DNA of 30,711 nt from a virus. The translations under genes and the position numbers were made by a program. Of this stretch, positions 7,470-15,112 are shown piece by piece; position 1 is the first letter of the stretch, and every line of letters starts with the position of its first letter. Location of the stretch: the IMG/VR virus record IMGVR_UViG_3300025162_000136, positions 1 to 30,711 of that record. The stretch is one strand, 5' to 3'. The notes beneath the pieces were generated by a model, which did not search any database, was not told the origin of the DNA, and was given only the letters and a program-made list of their open reading frames with translations.

Positions 7470-7753
7470 TTGCGGAAAAAGTTTTCCAACCCGGTAGCAT
7501 AGCCAGCCTTCCATTCAGTGTGTGCACGGGTGCCTTTCGGGTTGGGGTTTTTAGGGTCGGCCCCCCATTTGAACCGCGCCTGCTCGAATTTTTCCCACGC
7601 GGCCATGCCCGTTTGAAATTGACCACCGCCAAAGACTGTGATGTTTGTGGGTGCGACAAGTAAGCGTCCTTCCTTCACAGAAACGTTCCCCGTAGCAGCT
7701 GATTTGCGCTTTGAGTTAATTGTTTTAATGTTAGTTGGTTGATTATTTGGCAT
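7466..7753 (-). CDS. Small basic protein with W-x2-GY motif
   Basis: 95 residues starting MPNNQPTNIKT. ATG 7753 was chosen over a GTG at 7762 because AAGGAG lies 8 bases before the ATG; this is one of few clear Shine-Dalgarno sites on the late strand. The C-terminus contains AHTEWKAGYATGLENFF, similar in layout to the short W..GY..G proteins related to ribosome modulation factor; this similarity is weak. It has a disordered, Asn/Thr/Lys-rich N-terminus and lower GC than the flanking head genes. It is coupled to the zinc-ribbon gene downstream and is likely a cargo pair. Confidence 0.6.
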   Translation of the reverse strand: MPNNQPTNIKTINSKRKSAATGNVSVKEGRLLVAPTNITVFGGGQFQTGMAAWEKFEQARFKWGADPKNPNPKGTRAHTEWKAGYATGLENFFRK

Positions 7754-7792
7754 CCCAATCACTCCTTGGATTCTGGCGGTGGCGGTAAGATC

Positions 7793-8650
7793 TTATGTTT
7801 TCTTTTTGGCCGGTTTGGAGAAATCCCGCTGCCTTTGGTTCAGCCAGTCCCACACGGAAACATTTTTCGCGAGGTCGTTTTTTTCCGCCCAGCCTTGGAA
7901 CTCGTCCCACACAGGCGCATCGTAGCGCGCCTGCAAATCTTTCACGGGCAGCCGCAAGTTGTCCGGGTGCCATTGGAAGGCGCTCCCGCCATCCGGTCCA
8001 TCGCTCGGCGGCGTGACGTCGTAGCGCTGGCCTTCGCTCATCAGCGTGCCGTTACGAAGCTGATCTAGTTCCGGCCCTTCGATGACGAGCTTGTCTTCCG
8101 GGTTGCGGTTTTCATCCGCGGCCTTGGTCTCATCCACCATGTCCGGGTTCATCGGGCGGCACATGCAGCGGCAATTCCATTCCCACGGCGGATAATGTTT
8201 TTCCCAGAACGGATCGTCCTTGGGCAGCACCACGCCGTCGAGCGCGGCGTGCGTGTCGCGCACGCGCTCATCTTCCATGGTGAGATATTGCAGGTGCGTG
8301 GTGTCGGCGTCTTCCTGGGCCACGCGCCAGTTCGCCGCCTGGAATGCCTGAAAGGCGTGCGTGCGCAAAAGCAATTCAGCCCGGAACTCCGCGCCGTCAC
8401 CGAGCCACGGATCCAATTCGGAGATGATTTGTTTCTTCGCCTCGTCCCAGGTGCCGCCGGTGGCCACGCCCGCGATGGCATCGCGAGTGCGTTGCATGAC
8501 GGTCGCGCCTTCCACGCCGGAGATGGTGAACGCGCGCCCGCGCAGCTCGGGCAGCAGTCCCGCGAAGACTTCCTGCGTGACGACAGGTTTGTCATGGATT
8601 AGCGCGGCGGCTTCCGCGTGCGGGGCGGTGATGGCAAAAGTTGTATCCAT
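7793..8650 (-). CDS. Mu gp30/F-like head morphogenesis protein
   Basis: 285 residues starting MDTTFAITAPHAEAA. The diagnostic part of the Mu F (SPP1 gp7-like) domain lies at about 115-170: DERVRDTHAALDG followed by PFWEKHYPPWEWNCRC and CRP. That is the conserved D-x-R-T-x2-H-x-A-x-D-G and the C-R-C cluster. These minor head proteins bind the portal and act in head assembly or DNA injection. Its position after the portal is the Mu order. Its entire leader is the palindromic repeat at 8659-8733. The basic C-terminus (KPAKKKT) is ordinary for the family. Confidence 0.9.
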   Translation of the reverse strand: MDTTFAITAPHAEAAALIHDKPVVTQEVFAGLLPELRGRAFTISGVEGATVMQRTRDAIAGVATGGTWDEAKKQIISELDPWLGDGAEFRAELLLRTHAFQAFQAANWRVAQEDADTTHLQYLTMEDERVRDTHAALDGVVLPKDDPFWEKHYPPWEWNCRCMCRPMNPDMVDETKAADENRNPEDKLVIEGPELDQLRNGTLMSEGQRYDVTPPSDGPDGGSAFQWHPDNLRLPVKDLQARYDAPVWDEFQGWAEKNDLAKNVSVWDWLNQRQRDFSKPAKKKT

Positions 8651-8658
8651 TTTTATTT

Positions 8659-8733
8659 AGCCACAGATTGAACACAGATGAAACACGGATTTTAATTCCA
8701 GATCTGTGTTGAATCCGTGTTTTATCCGTGGCT
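8659..8733. repeat. Dispersed-type palindromic repeat with 11-bp units
   Basis: The left half repeats AACACRGATNN-type units (ccacagattg, aacacagatga, aacacggat) and the right half repeats the inverse (atctgtgttg, aatccgtgtt, ttatccgtgg). The outer arms AGCCAC-GAT pair across the element. It fills the space between the portal stop, which lies in its right edge, and the F gene start. Similar degenerate CACAGATGAACACGGAT palindromes are common dispersed repeats in environmental bacterial genomes. Confidence 0.8.
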
Positions 8734-10513
8734 AGGGTTTGGCTTGGGCGGCCCCGGCTGCTGCCGCAATCTGAAGCGCGGTATTGATCTCGCTGGTCAA
8801 CCGTTCCGGTGTCCAATCGGCGTAGAGCGTTTTCAAGCGCGCTTCCAGATCGGCGCGGCTGGTGCTGTCTTCAATCGCCTTACGGAAGGGAGCCATGCTG
8901 CCCTTGTAAGCGGCGGCGAGCACGGCCTGCCGGGCGATGACGAGTTTTTCCACGGCGTCGGGCTCGGTCGGGGCCCGGAGCGAGGCGAGCAATTTTATTT
9001 TTTGAGGTTGTCCACCCTCACCCCGGCCCTCTCCCCCAGGAGAGGGAGGGCGTTGCGTTGCGTCGGGTTGCGCCGCTGCCTTCCGTTCCCACTTCATGCC
9101 GGTCTTTTCTTCCACGACGGGGAGGGATTCATCGGCGGCCTGGTAGCCGGCGTCGCTCATGGTCTTGAGCAGCGTGGCGAACTCCGCCGAATCTTCCGCG
9201 CTCAAGCCGCCCAGCACCACGCGCACGCGGCCGGCGAGTCCGTTGAACTGGAGCAACCGCGCGAACGGCTGTTTCTCCAAAGTCTCGGCCAGTTTTTTGC
9301 CGTCGAAAATCCGCACGTCGCTGCGGATGCTTTCGCTCTGATCGCTTTCGCCGGCATTGATGCCCGCGGGTTGCGATCCGGATTTGTAGCCGGTGATGGC
9401 GAAGCTGATGGCGTCGTTGCAGGTCTTGATCCAGAGCGCGTGGCCTTCCGCCCCGCCCTGCACCACGGCGCTCTGCAATTCGATTTGATCATCCTGGCCG
9501 ATGACGAGCCCGCCGATCTTGGTGGCGGTGCTGAACGCGGCCTGAAGGAACAGCACGCTCTGCGGATCCTGCACGTTCGTCTTGCCGACGGGGAACGGCG
9601 AGCCGTAGCGTTCCATGAACCGGCCGAACCAATCGCGCCCGAGCTGGCGCAGCAGATACCAGCCGAGGATGCAGCGGCCGGGACCGCCCCAGTTGTCTTT
9701 CATCTGGGTGAGCAGATGGCCGCGATGCGTCACGTAGCGCTCCGGATCCAGATAGCTCGCATTGGCGGCGTCATAGATCAGCCGGCCCGCCTCGTCAATC
9801 GGCCAGAGCTTGAGCCACGGTTCCCAGCGTTCGAGGTCGATGGTGTAGGGCGAGGCCGCGCCGACCTTGCCCAGGCCGACATTCTGCACCGGGGAAGCAA
9901 CGCCCAGTCCGACGCCGCCGGAAAAATATGCCCACCGGTAACAGAACAAAATCGGATTGACCGGCGCCCAGCGTCGGAACGTGTATTGAAACGGCACGGC
10001 CTCGCCGTCGGAAGTTTTCGCGGCACGGTTGGCCGGCTGGAATAAAAGTTCGTTGGCGGACACGGGCCAGAGCGCGGCGGAATCCAGCAGCGCGGCGAGG
10101 CCGTCGCCCCAGTTCGCGCAATCGGCGATGGCTTGCAGGCAGACCGCGGCGGCCTTGACGTCCTCGGGATCTTCCTTGTCGCAGGGCAGCACAGCGAGCG
10201 GCTGGCCGAGCACGGCGAGCTTGCGCTTGGTGATCTCGCCCTGGATGTGATCATCGCCGAGTAGCACGTCGCGATAGAAACGGAATAATTCCTTCGGCTC
10301 GCCCGACTCGGCTTCGCGGACGGCGTTGTTGATGGTGGTGGCCACGGCCCCGGCGGAGATGTTGCCGGGCTCGTAACGCGGATTGAGCCACCACGCCTGC
10401 TGCGTGGGGATCGGTTCGGCGGCGGGCACGGGCGGCTGGCTCTGAGCGGCGGCACGGGCGGCCGTGAACGCACCGGAAAAGGTGGCGGCGAGAATCTTTA
10501 TTGGATTTTTCAT
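8732..10513 (-). CDS. Portal protein, Mu gp29-like (DUF935)
   Basis: 593 residues starting MKNPIKILAATFSG. Features of the DUF935/gp29 portal family: NPRYEPGNISAGAVATTINNA near 45-65, DVLLGDDHIQGEITKRKLAVLGQP near 85-110, WGDGLAALLDSA, and 'GWYLLRQLGRDWFGRFMERYGSPFPVGK', which matches the conserved 'W..f.E.fG.P...G' core. The portal is the dodecameric DNA channel of the head and docks terminase. It is somewhat longer than usual because a Pro/Gly/Glu-rich insert (about 489-500), encoded by a hairpin repeat at 9021-9050, and a variable C-terminus follow the core. It lies directly after terminase, as in Mu. Confidence 0.92.
   Translation of the reverse strand: MKNPIKILAATFSGAFTAARAAAQSQPPVPAAEPIPTQQAWWLNPRYEPGNISAGAVATTINNAVREAESGEPKELFRFYRDVLLGDDHIQGEITKRKLAVLGQPLAVLPCDKEDPEDVKAAAVCLQAIADCANWGDGLAALLDSAALWPVSANELLFQPANRAAKTSDGEAVPFQYTFRRWAPVNPILFCYRWAYFSGGVGLGVASPVQNVGLGKVGAASPYTIDLERWEPWLKLWPIDEAGRLIYDAANASYLDPERYVTHRGHLLTQMKDNWGGPGRCILGWYLLRQLGRDWFGRFMERYGSPFPVGKTNVQDPQSVLFLQAAFSTATKIGGLVIGQDDQIELQSAVVQGGAEGHALWIKTCNDAISFAITGYKSGSQPAGINAGESDQSESIRSDVRIFDGKKLAETLEKQPFARLLQFNGLAGRVRVVLGGLSAEDSAEFATLLKTMSDAGYQAADESLPVVEEKTGMKWERKAAAQPDATQRPPSPGGEGRGEGGQPQKIKLLASLRAPTEPDAVEKLVIARQAVLAAAYKGSMAPFRKAIEDSTSRADLEARLKTLYADWTPERLTSEINTALQIAAAAGAAQAKP
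9027..9046. repeat. Palindromic repeat inside the portal gene
   Basis: CCCTCTCC (9027-9034), loop CCCA, GGAGAGGG (9039-9046): a perfect 8-bp hairpin. It is flanked by CCACCCTCACCCCGG and AGGGC, the arrangement of a widespread dispersed bacterial palindrome. In the portal frame it encodes PPSPGGEGRGEGG, a disordered insert. Confidence 0.8.
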
Positions 10514-10642
10514 GGTTGAATGGGTCTAAATACGGGTTTAGGGCACGCTCCAGAATCAATCCGCCGCGCTTCGCGATGGGGTAGGCTGCGTTTGTGGCAC
10601 CACGGCCCTGTCTCGGTGGCTGCAAACGCCTGTAATCGAATC
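10514..10642 (-). other. 129-base spacer with a 14-bp imperfect stem-loop
   Basis: There is no convincing gene between the terminase stop and the portal start. GCGTTTG (10588-10594) plus GGC and ACC (up to 10601) pair with GGT, a bulged G, GC and CAAACGC (10615-10629), with two G-T wobbles, around a 13-base loop. A second short stem, CGCG-CTT-CGCG (10565-10575), precedes it. It may process or stabilise the late mRNA. It is not a tRNA, since no cloverleaf can be drawn. Confidence 0.45.
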
Positions 10643-12256
10643 CTAGGCGGCATCGTTGAACCCTTGAAATGACCCCAGCCCGACGGGAATGGCAGTGGTC
10701 AGGTTGTTCTTTTCCGCCAGGGCATGAAGCCCGAGCTTGTCGCCGTCGAAAGTGTCGCCGTGCATTCCCTGATCGTTCGGCTCGCACACGAACTTGCCCC
10801 GGTCTTTCATGACGAGCCGGTAATCGGTGCGGGTGTAAGCATCCGGCGGCAGCGTCAGATTGTTGTCATCCAGTTTCGCGACCAGGCGTTCGCCGAGATA
10901 TTCCTTGTAGTTGGTCGGCTTGTCCAAGCCGGGCTTGTCCAGCCCTTCGCTGGCGACGATCAGCAGCACGGGCAATTTTGCGCGCAGCCGTTTGCGGTTA
11001 GCCTCGGCAAAATACTTTTCGTTCGTGGCGTCCTGCGCGAGCGCCTTGGCGCGGCCACCCGGACGGCGGGCGATGCAATCAATGATCTGATCCAGCCGCT
11101 CGTTCGCGATGTCGGGGTTCTTCGTCTTCCACACGAACCGGGCGCGGACGGTGATCTCCGGCCCGTTCTCTTCCACCACGCTCGCCACCGACGGGTTGCT
11201 CGTGCCCTTGGTGGTGGTGGCCACGTCGAACCCGATGCCGATCCGGGCGGTCGCATGAACATGCGCCGCCATCCAGTTCACGGCCTTGACCATGTCGGCA
11301 TCCGTCTCCACGAGAAAATTCTGGCAGGTGCCGATGCCCCGCTCTTGCGCGGTCTGCAAGCGCATCAGGTCACACGCGGCGGAACCGCCGAGCACGAACT
11401 TCACGCCGTAGTTGCGATCCCAGGCATCCTTGTTCGCTTCGCGCCGGCGCGATTCTTCCGGCGTGATGGGCTCGCCGGTGTCGTCATCATAGAGCAGCAC
11501 GCCATCGGCGGCGGCGTCCCAGGCAGTGACCATGCGCACGAACACGCCCGACTCGGTGCGGTAGGTGTGGCCGGCGGGATTCGGCTCGCGGTTCCAGCCG
11601 GGCGGCGGCGCGAGTAGTTCGAAGGAATAATGCGTGTCATCCGGCGGCGGCGTGGTGGTGAGCAGACACCGGAAATCCGGATTGCTGGAGATGATCGGCT
11701 TGACGGCTTCCCAGACCTCGCGGAATTTTTTCACGCGGCCCACTTCATCCAGGATGAGGTCGCCGGTTTCGCCGACGGCATCCGGCGTGAGCGCCACCAC
11801 CTTGGTGCGGCTGTAGATCGTTTTGGAATGGTGCAGCCGAAATTCCAGCCGCTGCGATTCGTAGAGCTCGGCGAAGTCGTCCGGGGTGATCAGCGATTTT
11901 TTTGACGAGGCCAGCTTGTCCGCTGCCGTCCCGGTGGCCGTCCGCAAGGACTTACCGGTCTGGCCGTCGGCGAGTTCCAGTTCCATCTTCGCCGAGGCCG
12001 CGGAGGCGGTGACTAACTGAAATGCCTTGCTCATCTGTTCGGATTCTTTCCGGACGATTTCGCGGCCGAGGTCGAGCTTGACGGAACCGAACACGACGGT
12101 GTGCCCGGCGGTGCGCATCATTTTCTTGAGCGCGATGCGCGCGGCGTTGGTGGTCTTGCCGTATTGGCGGCGGGTCAGGAACGCGGAGATGCGATGAAGA
12201 TCAATGTCCTTTTCGAAGGCCACCTGCCCGGCGCGTGCTTTGTAGAGTGCGGCCAT
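10643..12256 (-). CDS. Terminase large subunit, Mu gp28-like
   Basis: 537 residues starting MAALYKARAGQVAFEKD. The N-terminal ATPase has a Walker A-like RRQYGKTT at about 29-36 and Walker B DLILDEVGRV with Asp170 and Glu171. A coupling motif, CLLTTTPPP, lies near 198-205. The C-terminal RNase H-like nuclease begins with GIGFDVATT (Asp344) and continues with DATN and a late H-x-D-x-F-D cluster (MHGDTFDGDK). It packages phage DNA; in Mu-like phages this means headful packaging from inside the integrated copy. It lies between gp27-like and gp29-like genes, as in Mu. Its length is within family range. Confidence 0.92.
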   Translation of the reverse strand: MAALYKARAGQVAFEKDIDLHRISAFLTRRQYGKTTNAARIALKKMMRTAGHTVVFGSVKLDLGREIVRKESEQMSKAFQLVTASAASAKMELELADGQTGKSLRTATGTAADKLASSKKSLITPDDFAELYESQRLEFRLHHSKTIYSRTKVVALTPDAVGETGDLILDEVGRVKKFREVWEAVKPIISSNPDFRCLLTTTPPPDDTHYSFELLAPPPGWNREPNPAGHTYRTESGVFVRMVTAWDAAADGVLLYDDDTGEPITPEESRRREANKDAWDRNYGVKFVLGGSAACDLMRLQTAQERGIGTCQNFLVETDADMVKAVNWMAAHVHATARIGIGFDVATTTKGTSNPSVASVVEENGPEITVRARFVWKTKNPDIANERLDQIIDCIARRPGGRAKALAQDATNEKYFAEANRKRLRAKLPVLLIVASEGLDKPGLDKPTNYKEYLGERLVAKLDDNNLTLPPDAYTRTDYRLVMKDRGKFVCEPNDQGMHGDTFDGDKLGLHALAEKNNLTTAIPVGLGSFQGFNDAA

Positions 12257-12259
12257 GGT

Positions 12260-12979
12260 TCATTTGCCGACGGGTGCCGGCTCCGCTGCCTTCCATGTCT
12301 CGCCGAACATCAACTGGCCGAGCGCTTCGATCTTGTCGCTGTTGGTGCCGGTGCCGGCGGCGACCTCGGCGGCGCGCTGATCCTCGTGCCATTTCAAAAA
12401 GAGCGTGCAGGTATCGCGCTGGAATTTCTCGCGGGCCATGGCGAGCTCTTCATCCTTTTGCGCGAGCCGCTTGTCATTCTGTTGCAGGCGCACATCGTTC
12501 TGTTCGCTGGTGCGGAGACTCCCGAGCGCGCCGGTGATCTTCACCAGGGCTTCGGGATCCAGCTTGGCGTCGCCGGTGGCCTCGTCCACGGCTTCGAGCA
12601 GTTCGAGCAGCTTGCCGCTGGCGATGCTCGCCGCGCCATCCGCGATGCTGCTGCCGTTGGCGCGCGAGACCTCGGCGGCATAGCGGCTGAGTTCGCGCGT
12701 GCGTTCAATGCGTTCATGCCGGCGCAGCCAGTCGTGGTAACCGGTGCCGCGCCACACGGAAAGGTTCTGATCGCTCACGAGCACCCCGCCGAACTCGGCG
12801 GCGATGATGGTCTGCACTTCGGGCTGGGCATTCAGCCAGGGCAGGATCTTGGAACCGCTGTGGCCGTCGTGGATCCGGCGGCAGACTTCCTCGCGCAGCT
12901 TGGCGGGCAGGCGCGCGATCTTGCCCTTGAGCGCATTATCCTGCAAACGTGGTTCAGTTGTGGATGGTTCAGTGCTCAT
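12260..12979 (-). CDS. Mu gp27-like protein (DUF3486), probable small terminase
   Basis: 239 residues starting MSTEPSTTEPRLQDN. The N-terminal 'KGKIARLPAKLREEVCRRIHDG' and following W-L block match the start of Mu gp27/DUF3486 proteins, which begin with a helix-turn-helix near 'i.rLP..vr..ln..l..G.s..ei..wL'. The rest is a long charged helix with coiled-coil character (residues about 90-200). It ends 3 bases before the large terminase gene. The most likely role is the DNA-recognising small terminase subunit, inferred from family and position. Confidence 0.85.
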   Translation of the reverse strand: MSTEPSTTEPRLQDNALKGKIARLPAKLREEVCRRIHDGHSGSKILPWLNAQPEVQTIIAAEFGGVLVSDQNLSVWRGTGYHDWLRRHERIERTRELSRYAAEVSRANGSSIADGAASIASGKLLELLEAVDEATGDAKLDPEALVKITGALGSLRTSEQNDVRLQQNDKRLAQKDEELAMAREKFQRDTCTLFLKWHEDQRAAEVAAGTGTNSDKIEALGQLMFGETWKAAEPAPVGK

Positions 12980-13242
12980 GCCCGTTCCTCTTGTAAAACG
13001 CCGGTGGTGGTCGCCCGCCAGAATTTTCCACCGCCGAGTTCGTCAAAGGTGAAGTCCACCTGCGGCGGCGTGTGCCCGCGCAAAAACTCCAGCGCGGCGA
13101 TGACATCGGTTTCCTCGAACAGGAAATCCAGTTCCTTTTTGACCACCTTGGCGATCTGGCGCGGCGAGAGCGCGGCGGGATGGCGATGGACCAGTGCGGC
13201 GCGCACTTCGTGGCGGAGATCGGATTTTTGCGATTCGTTCAT
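12976..13242 (-). CDS. Mu gp26-like small DNA-binding protein (tentative)
   Basis: 88 residues starting MNESQKSDLRHEVRAAL. The middle 'ALSPRQIAKVVKKELDFLFEETDVIAALEFLRG' looks like a winged helix: two helices with a turn, followed by beta residues. Its stop overlaps the start of the gp27-like gene (ATGA at 12976-12979). In Mu the gene before gp27 is gp26, also small. Involvement in packaging or regulation is inferred from position. Confidence 0.65.
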   Translation of the reverse strand: MNESQKSDLRHEVRAALVHRHPAALSPRQIAKVVKKELDFLFEETDVIAALEFLRGHTPPQVDFTFDELGGGKFWRATTTGVLQEERA

Positions 13243-13245
13243 AAA

Positions 13246-13668
13246 TCAGTCTTTAGATAGTTCCCCTTCAATCCGGCCCAGGGCGCGGCTGATGGAATCA
13301 AATTTCTCAGCCACTTCGCGGCGAATGGCCTTATCTTCATCGCGCATGGTGCTCCAGATCTGGCCGAGCTCGGCGTCGTGCTTGTCCAGCCGGCGGCCGT
13401 GCTCGTTCTTGGCGTCGGCCAGTTCCTTGACGGTGGCGCTCGGATAAACCTTTTGCATCCGGAGCGGATTGTTTTCCAGCGTGGTGCTCGTGGGCTTGCC
13501 CTCGCGCCGCTTGTCGGCGTAATACTGCAAGACCGCGAAGATGGCCGAGACCACGAACGCCGTGGCCACCATGCCGGCGATGATCGTCAGCACGAGATAT
13601 TTCAGCCAGTTGGCCGGAACGCTATCAATGGACGCTTGGGCTAATAGACAGGTCATGTTATGACTCAT
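13246..13668 (-). CDS. Single-pass membrane protein with coiled coil, candidate holin or spanin-like
   Basis: 140 residues from the ATG at 13668, which overlaps the lipase stop (ATGA). The longer frame upstream lies inside the lipase gene. Residues about 14-46 hold one strong membrane segment (LKYLVLTIIAGMVATAFVV) followed by YYADKRREG. A helical coiled-coil domain follows (about 80-140: NEHGRRLDKHDAELGQIW, then EKFDSISRALGRIEGEL). One N-terminal membrane helix with a periplasmic or cytoplasmic coiled coil, next to the lipase and lipoprotein, fits a lysis-module membrane protein (Rz-like spanin or holin partner). No specific family was recognised. Confidence 0.7.
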   Translation of the reverse strand: MSHNMTCLLAQASIDSVPANWLKYLVLTIIAGMVATAFVVSAIFAVLQYYADKRREGKPTSTTLENNPLRMQKVYPSATVKELADAKNEHGRRLDKHDAELGQIWSTMRDEDKAIRREVAEKFDSISRALGRIEGELSKD

Positions 13669-14471
13669 GAAAGGAGTTGGATGCGGCGTTCGTAACTGCT
13701 GATGAAATGTTGACTGATGAGAACGTCGCTGCGGCGGCGATACGCGCCCCACAGACCGAGGACATCGCACAGGACTTTGTAGCCGAGCGAGGGATTTACG
13801 CCCCAACCGGTGACGGGTTCGAGAAAAATTTCCTGCCCGACATGGCGATAACCCATCAGCCAGCCCGGCGTGCGCGGGACGATGTCATTTTGATTCACCA
13901 CGCGGAAGGTGATGTCGTGAAGATTAACCGGTGATGAGTGACCGGTAACTGGCGCGGCATCGTAGAGGGCGCGGAAGGCGGCATTGCCCACGCGCGGCCC
14001 GCCGAACGTGGTCACTTGCGTGACGGCCAACTTCAGCCGGGAAAATTCCAAGGCGCACAAAATGGCGAGCGCGCCGCCGAGGCTGTGCCCGGTGATGTAA
14101 ATGCCAGCCGCCGGATACTGCGCCAGCAGCGCGCGGACCTGCAGCACCACGGCCACACTGATGGCATTGAAGTCTTCGAGGAAACCGTGATGGACTTCGG
14201 CGATCACCTGGTAATCGCGCCGGACCAATTCCGTGAACCAGAACTCCGCGTCCTGCAAGAAATCCCGCGCTGAACTCGAACCCCGGAACGCCACGACGAC
14301 TGCTGGCGCAGGGCCACCATTGGGGCCGGTCCCGATAGTGGGGTCAAGCGTCACGCTTGCCTGGGCGTCCGTGAACGGATCGTCCACGGTGCTGCGCGAG
14401 TAAGCCATGGCGCTGGCCAGCGCCATCTGGCGCACGAGCGGCCACTGAACGGTTGAAGGTTGCGGGTTCAA
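13665..14471 (-). CDS. Class 3 lipase, candidate lysis enzyme
   Basis: Up to 268 residues. The alpha/beta-hydrolase class 3 lipase pattern is complete: VVAFRGS near 59-65 (oxyanion), GHSLGG with Ser130, FGGPRVGN at 156-163, NDIVPR with Asp196 and GYRHVGQEIFL with His210. There is no signal peptide. The frame opens at TTG 14471, inside a heptamer array, so initiation at GTG 14435 or ATG 14426 is also possible. It sits at the head of the late operon between a lipoprotein and a membrane protein, where Mu has its endolysin. It could hydrolyse host membrane or outer-membrane lipid at lysis. No muramidase is visible in this operon. Confidence 0.88.
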   Translation of the reverse strand: MNPQPSTVQWPLVRQMALASAMAYSRSTVDDPFTDAQASVTLDPTIGTGPNGGPAPAVVVAFRGSSSARDFLQDAEFWFTELVRRDYQVIAEVHHGFLEDFNAISVAVVLQVRALLAQYPAAGIYITGHSLGGALAILCALEFSRLKLAVTQVTTFGGPRVGNAAFRALYDAAPVTGHSSPVNLHDITFRVVNQNDIVPRTPGWLMGYRHVGQEIFLEPVTGWGVNPSLGYKVLCDVLGLWGAYRRRSDVLISQHFISSYERRIQLLS

Positions 14472-14485
14472 AGTTGCAAGTTGAA
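14451..14485 (-). repeat. Five heptamers RGTTNMR in the lipase leader
   Basis: The + strand reads GGTTGAA, GGTTGCG, GGTTCAA, AGTTGCA, AGTTGAA without gaps. On the coding strand these are TTCAACT, TGCAACT, TTGAACC, CGCAACC and TTCAACC. They span the proposed start region of the lipase gene. Confidence 0.85.
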
Positions 14486-14575
14486 AGTTTGTTTCCGGTT
14501 TTCTGGGACTTTTACCGTGAACCCATCTGCTCTTTTGTCTTGGTGACCGCCGAGGCGGTGCGTTTAATTTCGTGG

Positions 14576-15112
14576 TTACTTCGCGGTGGCAGCCGGGAGC
14601 GGGTTGCCGGCGGCGGCTTTGGCAGCGGCGCCGATCAGGTTCCCCCCGGCGGAGCCCACGGCGGTGATGGCGACGACGGCATTGCTGCTGATGGTGGCGC
14701 TGACTGCCCCCACAGCGAACTCATGACTGCCCGCCAGCGCGGCCTGGTTGTTCACGCTGCTGCTGACCTGGCTGGCCTGCGGATCGGTGAAGAGGAACGT
14801 GCCGCCCCCTTTGCTGCGATCCGTCCACGTTTCGCGATATGCCACGAAGATGCGGGGATGATTGGCGAACAGGCCGCTCGCGGAGTTGGTCTCGCCCACA
14901 AACGCGAAGTCGGTGTAACCGTTCGTCTCATCGGCGGGCAGGTTCAACTGGCCGGTGGGCACGATCACGCGCCAGTCCGGCGGCACCGCCGCGCCGTATT
15001 TGACGAGCGCATGTTCCGTGGTGGAAGATTTGGTGAAGTGCGCACATGCTGGCAGCGCCAGCAGGGCAATGGTGAGCAGGAGCAAGGGCAGGAAACGAGT
15101 CAGCTTTTTCAT
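14576..15112 (-). CDS. Lipoprotein of the lysis module
   Basis: 178 residues starting MKKLTRFLPLLLLTIALLALPACAH. It has a signal peptidase II lipobox, LPAC with Cys23, after two lysines and a leucine core, so it should be lipid-anchored. The middle region is beta-like, and the C-terminus contains an Ala/Gly-rich hydrophobic segment (AITAVGSAGGNLIGAAAKAAAG) that could be a membrane hairpin or glycine zipper. It is the first gene after the late-promoter-like element at 15307-15348 and is preceded by a structured leader. Outer-membrane spanin-like function is possible, though it is larger than Rz1. No family was recognised. Confidence 0.7.
   Translation of the reverse strand: MKKLTRFLPLLLLTIALLALPACAHFTKSSTTEHALVKYGAAVPPDWRVIVPTGQLNLPADETNGYTDFAFVGETNSASGLFANHPRIFVAYRETWTDRSKGGGTFLFTDPQASQVSSSVNNQAALAGSHEFAVGAVSATISSNAVVAITAVGSAGGNLIGAAAKAAAGNPLPAATAK

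Noticed and set aside
8717-10045. Long + strand frame opposite the portal gene
   Set aside because: It is antisense to well-recognised portal sequence, and its composition is that of a shadow frame.
10560-10640. Possible tRNA in the terminase-portal spacer
   Set aside because: There is a sequence like a T-loop (ATCGAATCC), but no acceptor, D-arm and anticodon arms can be paired into a cloverleaf.
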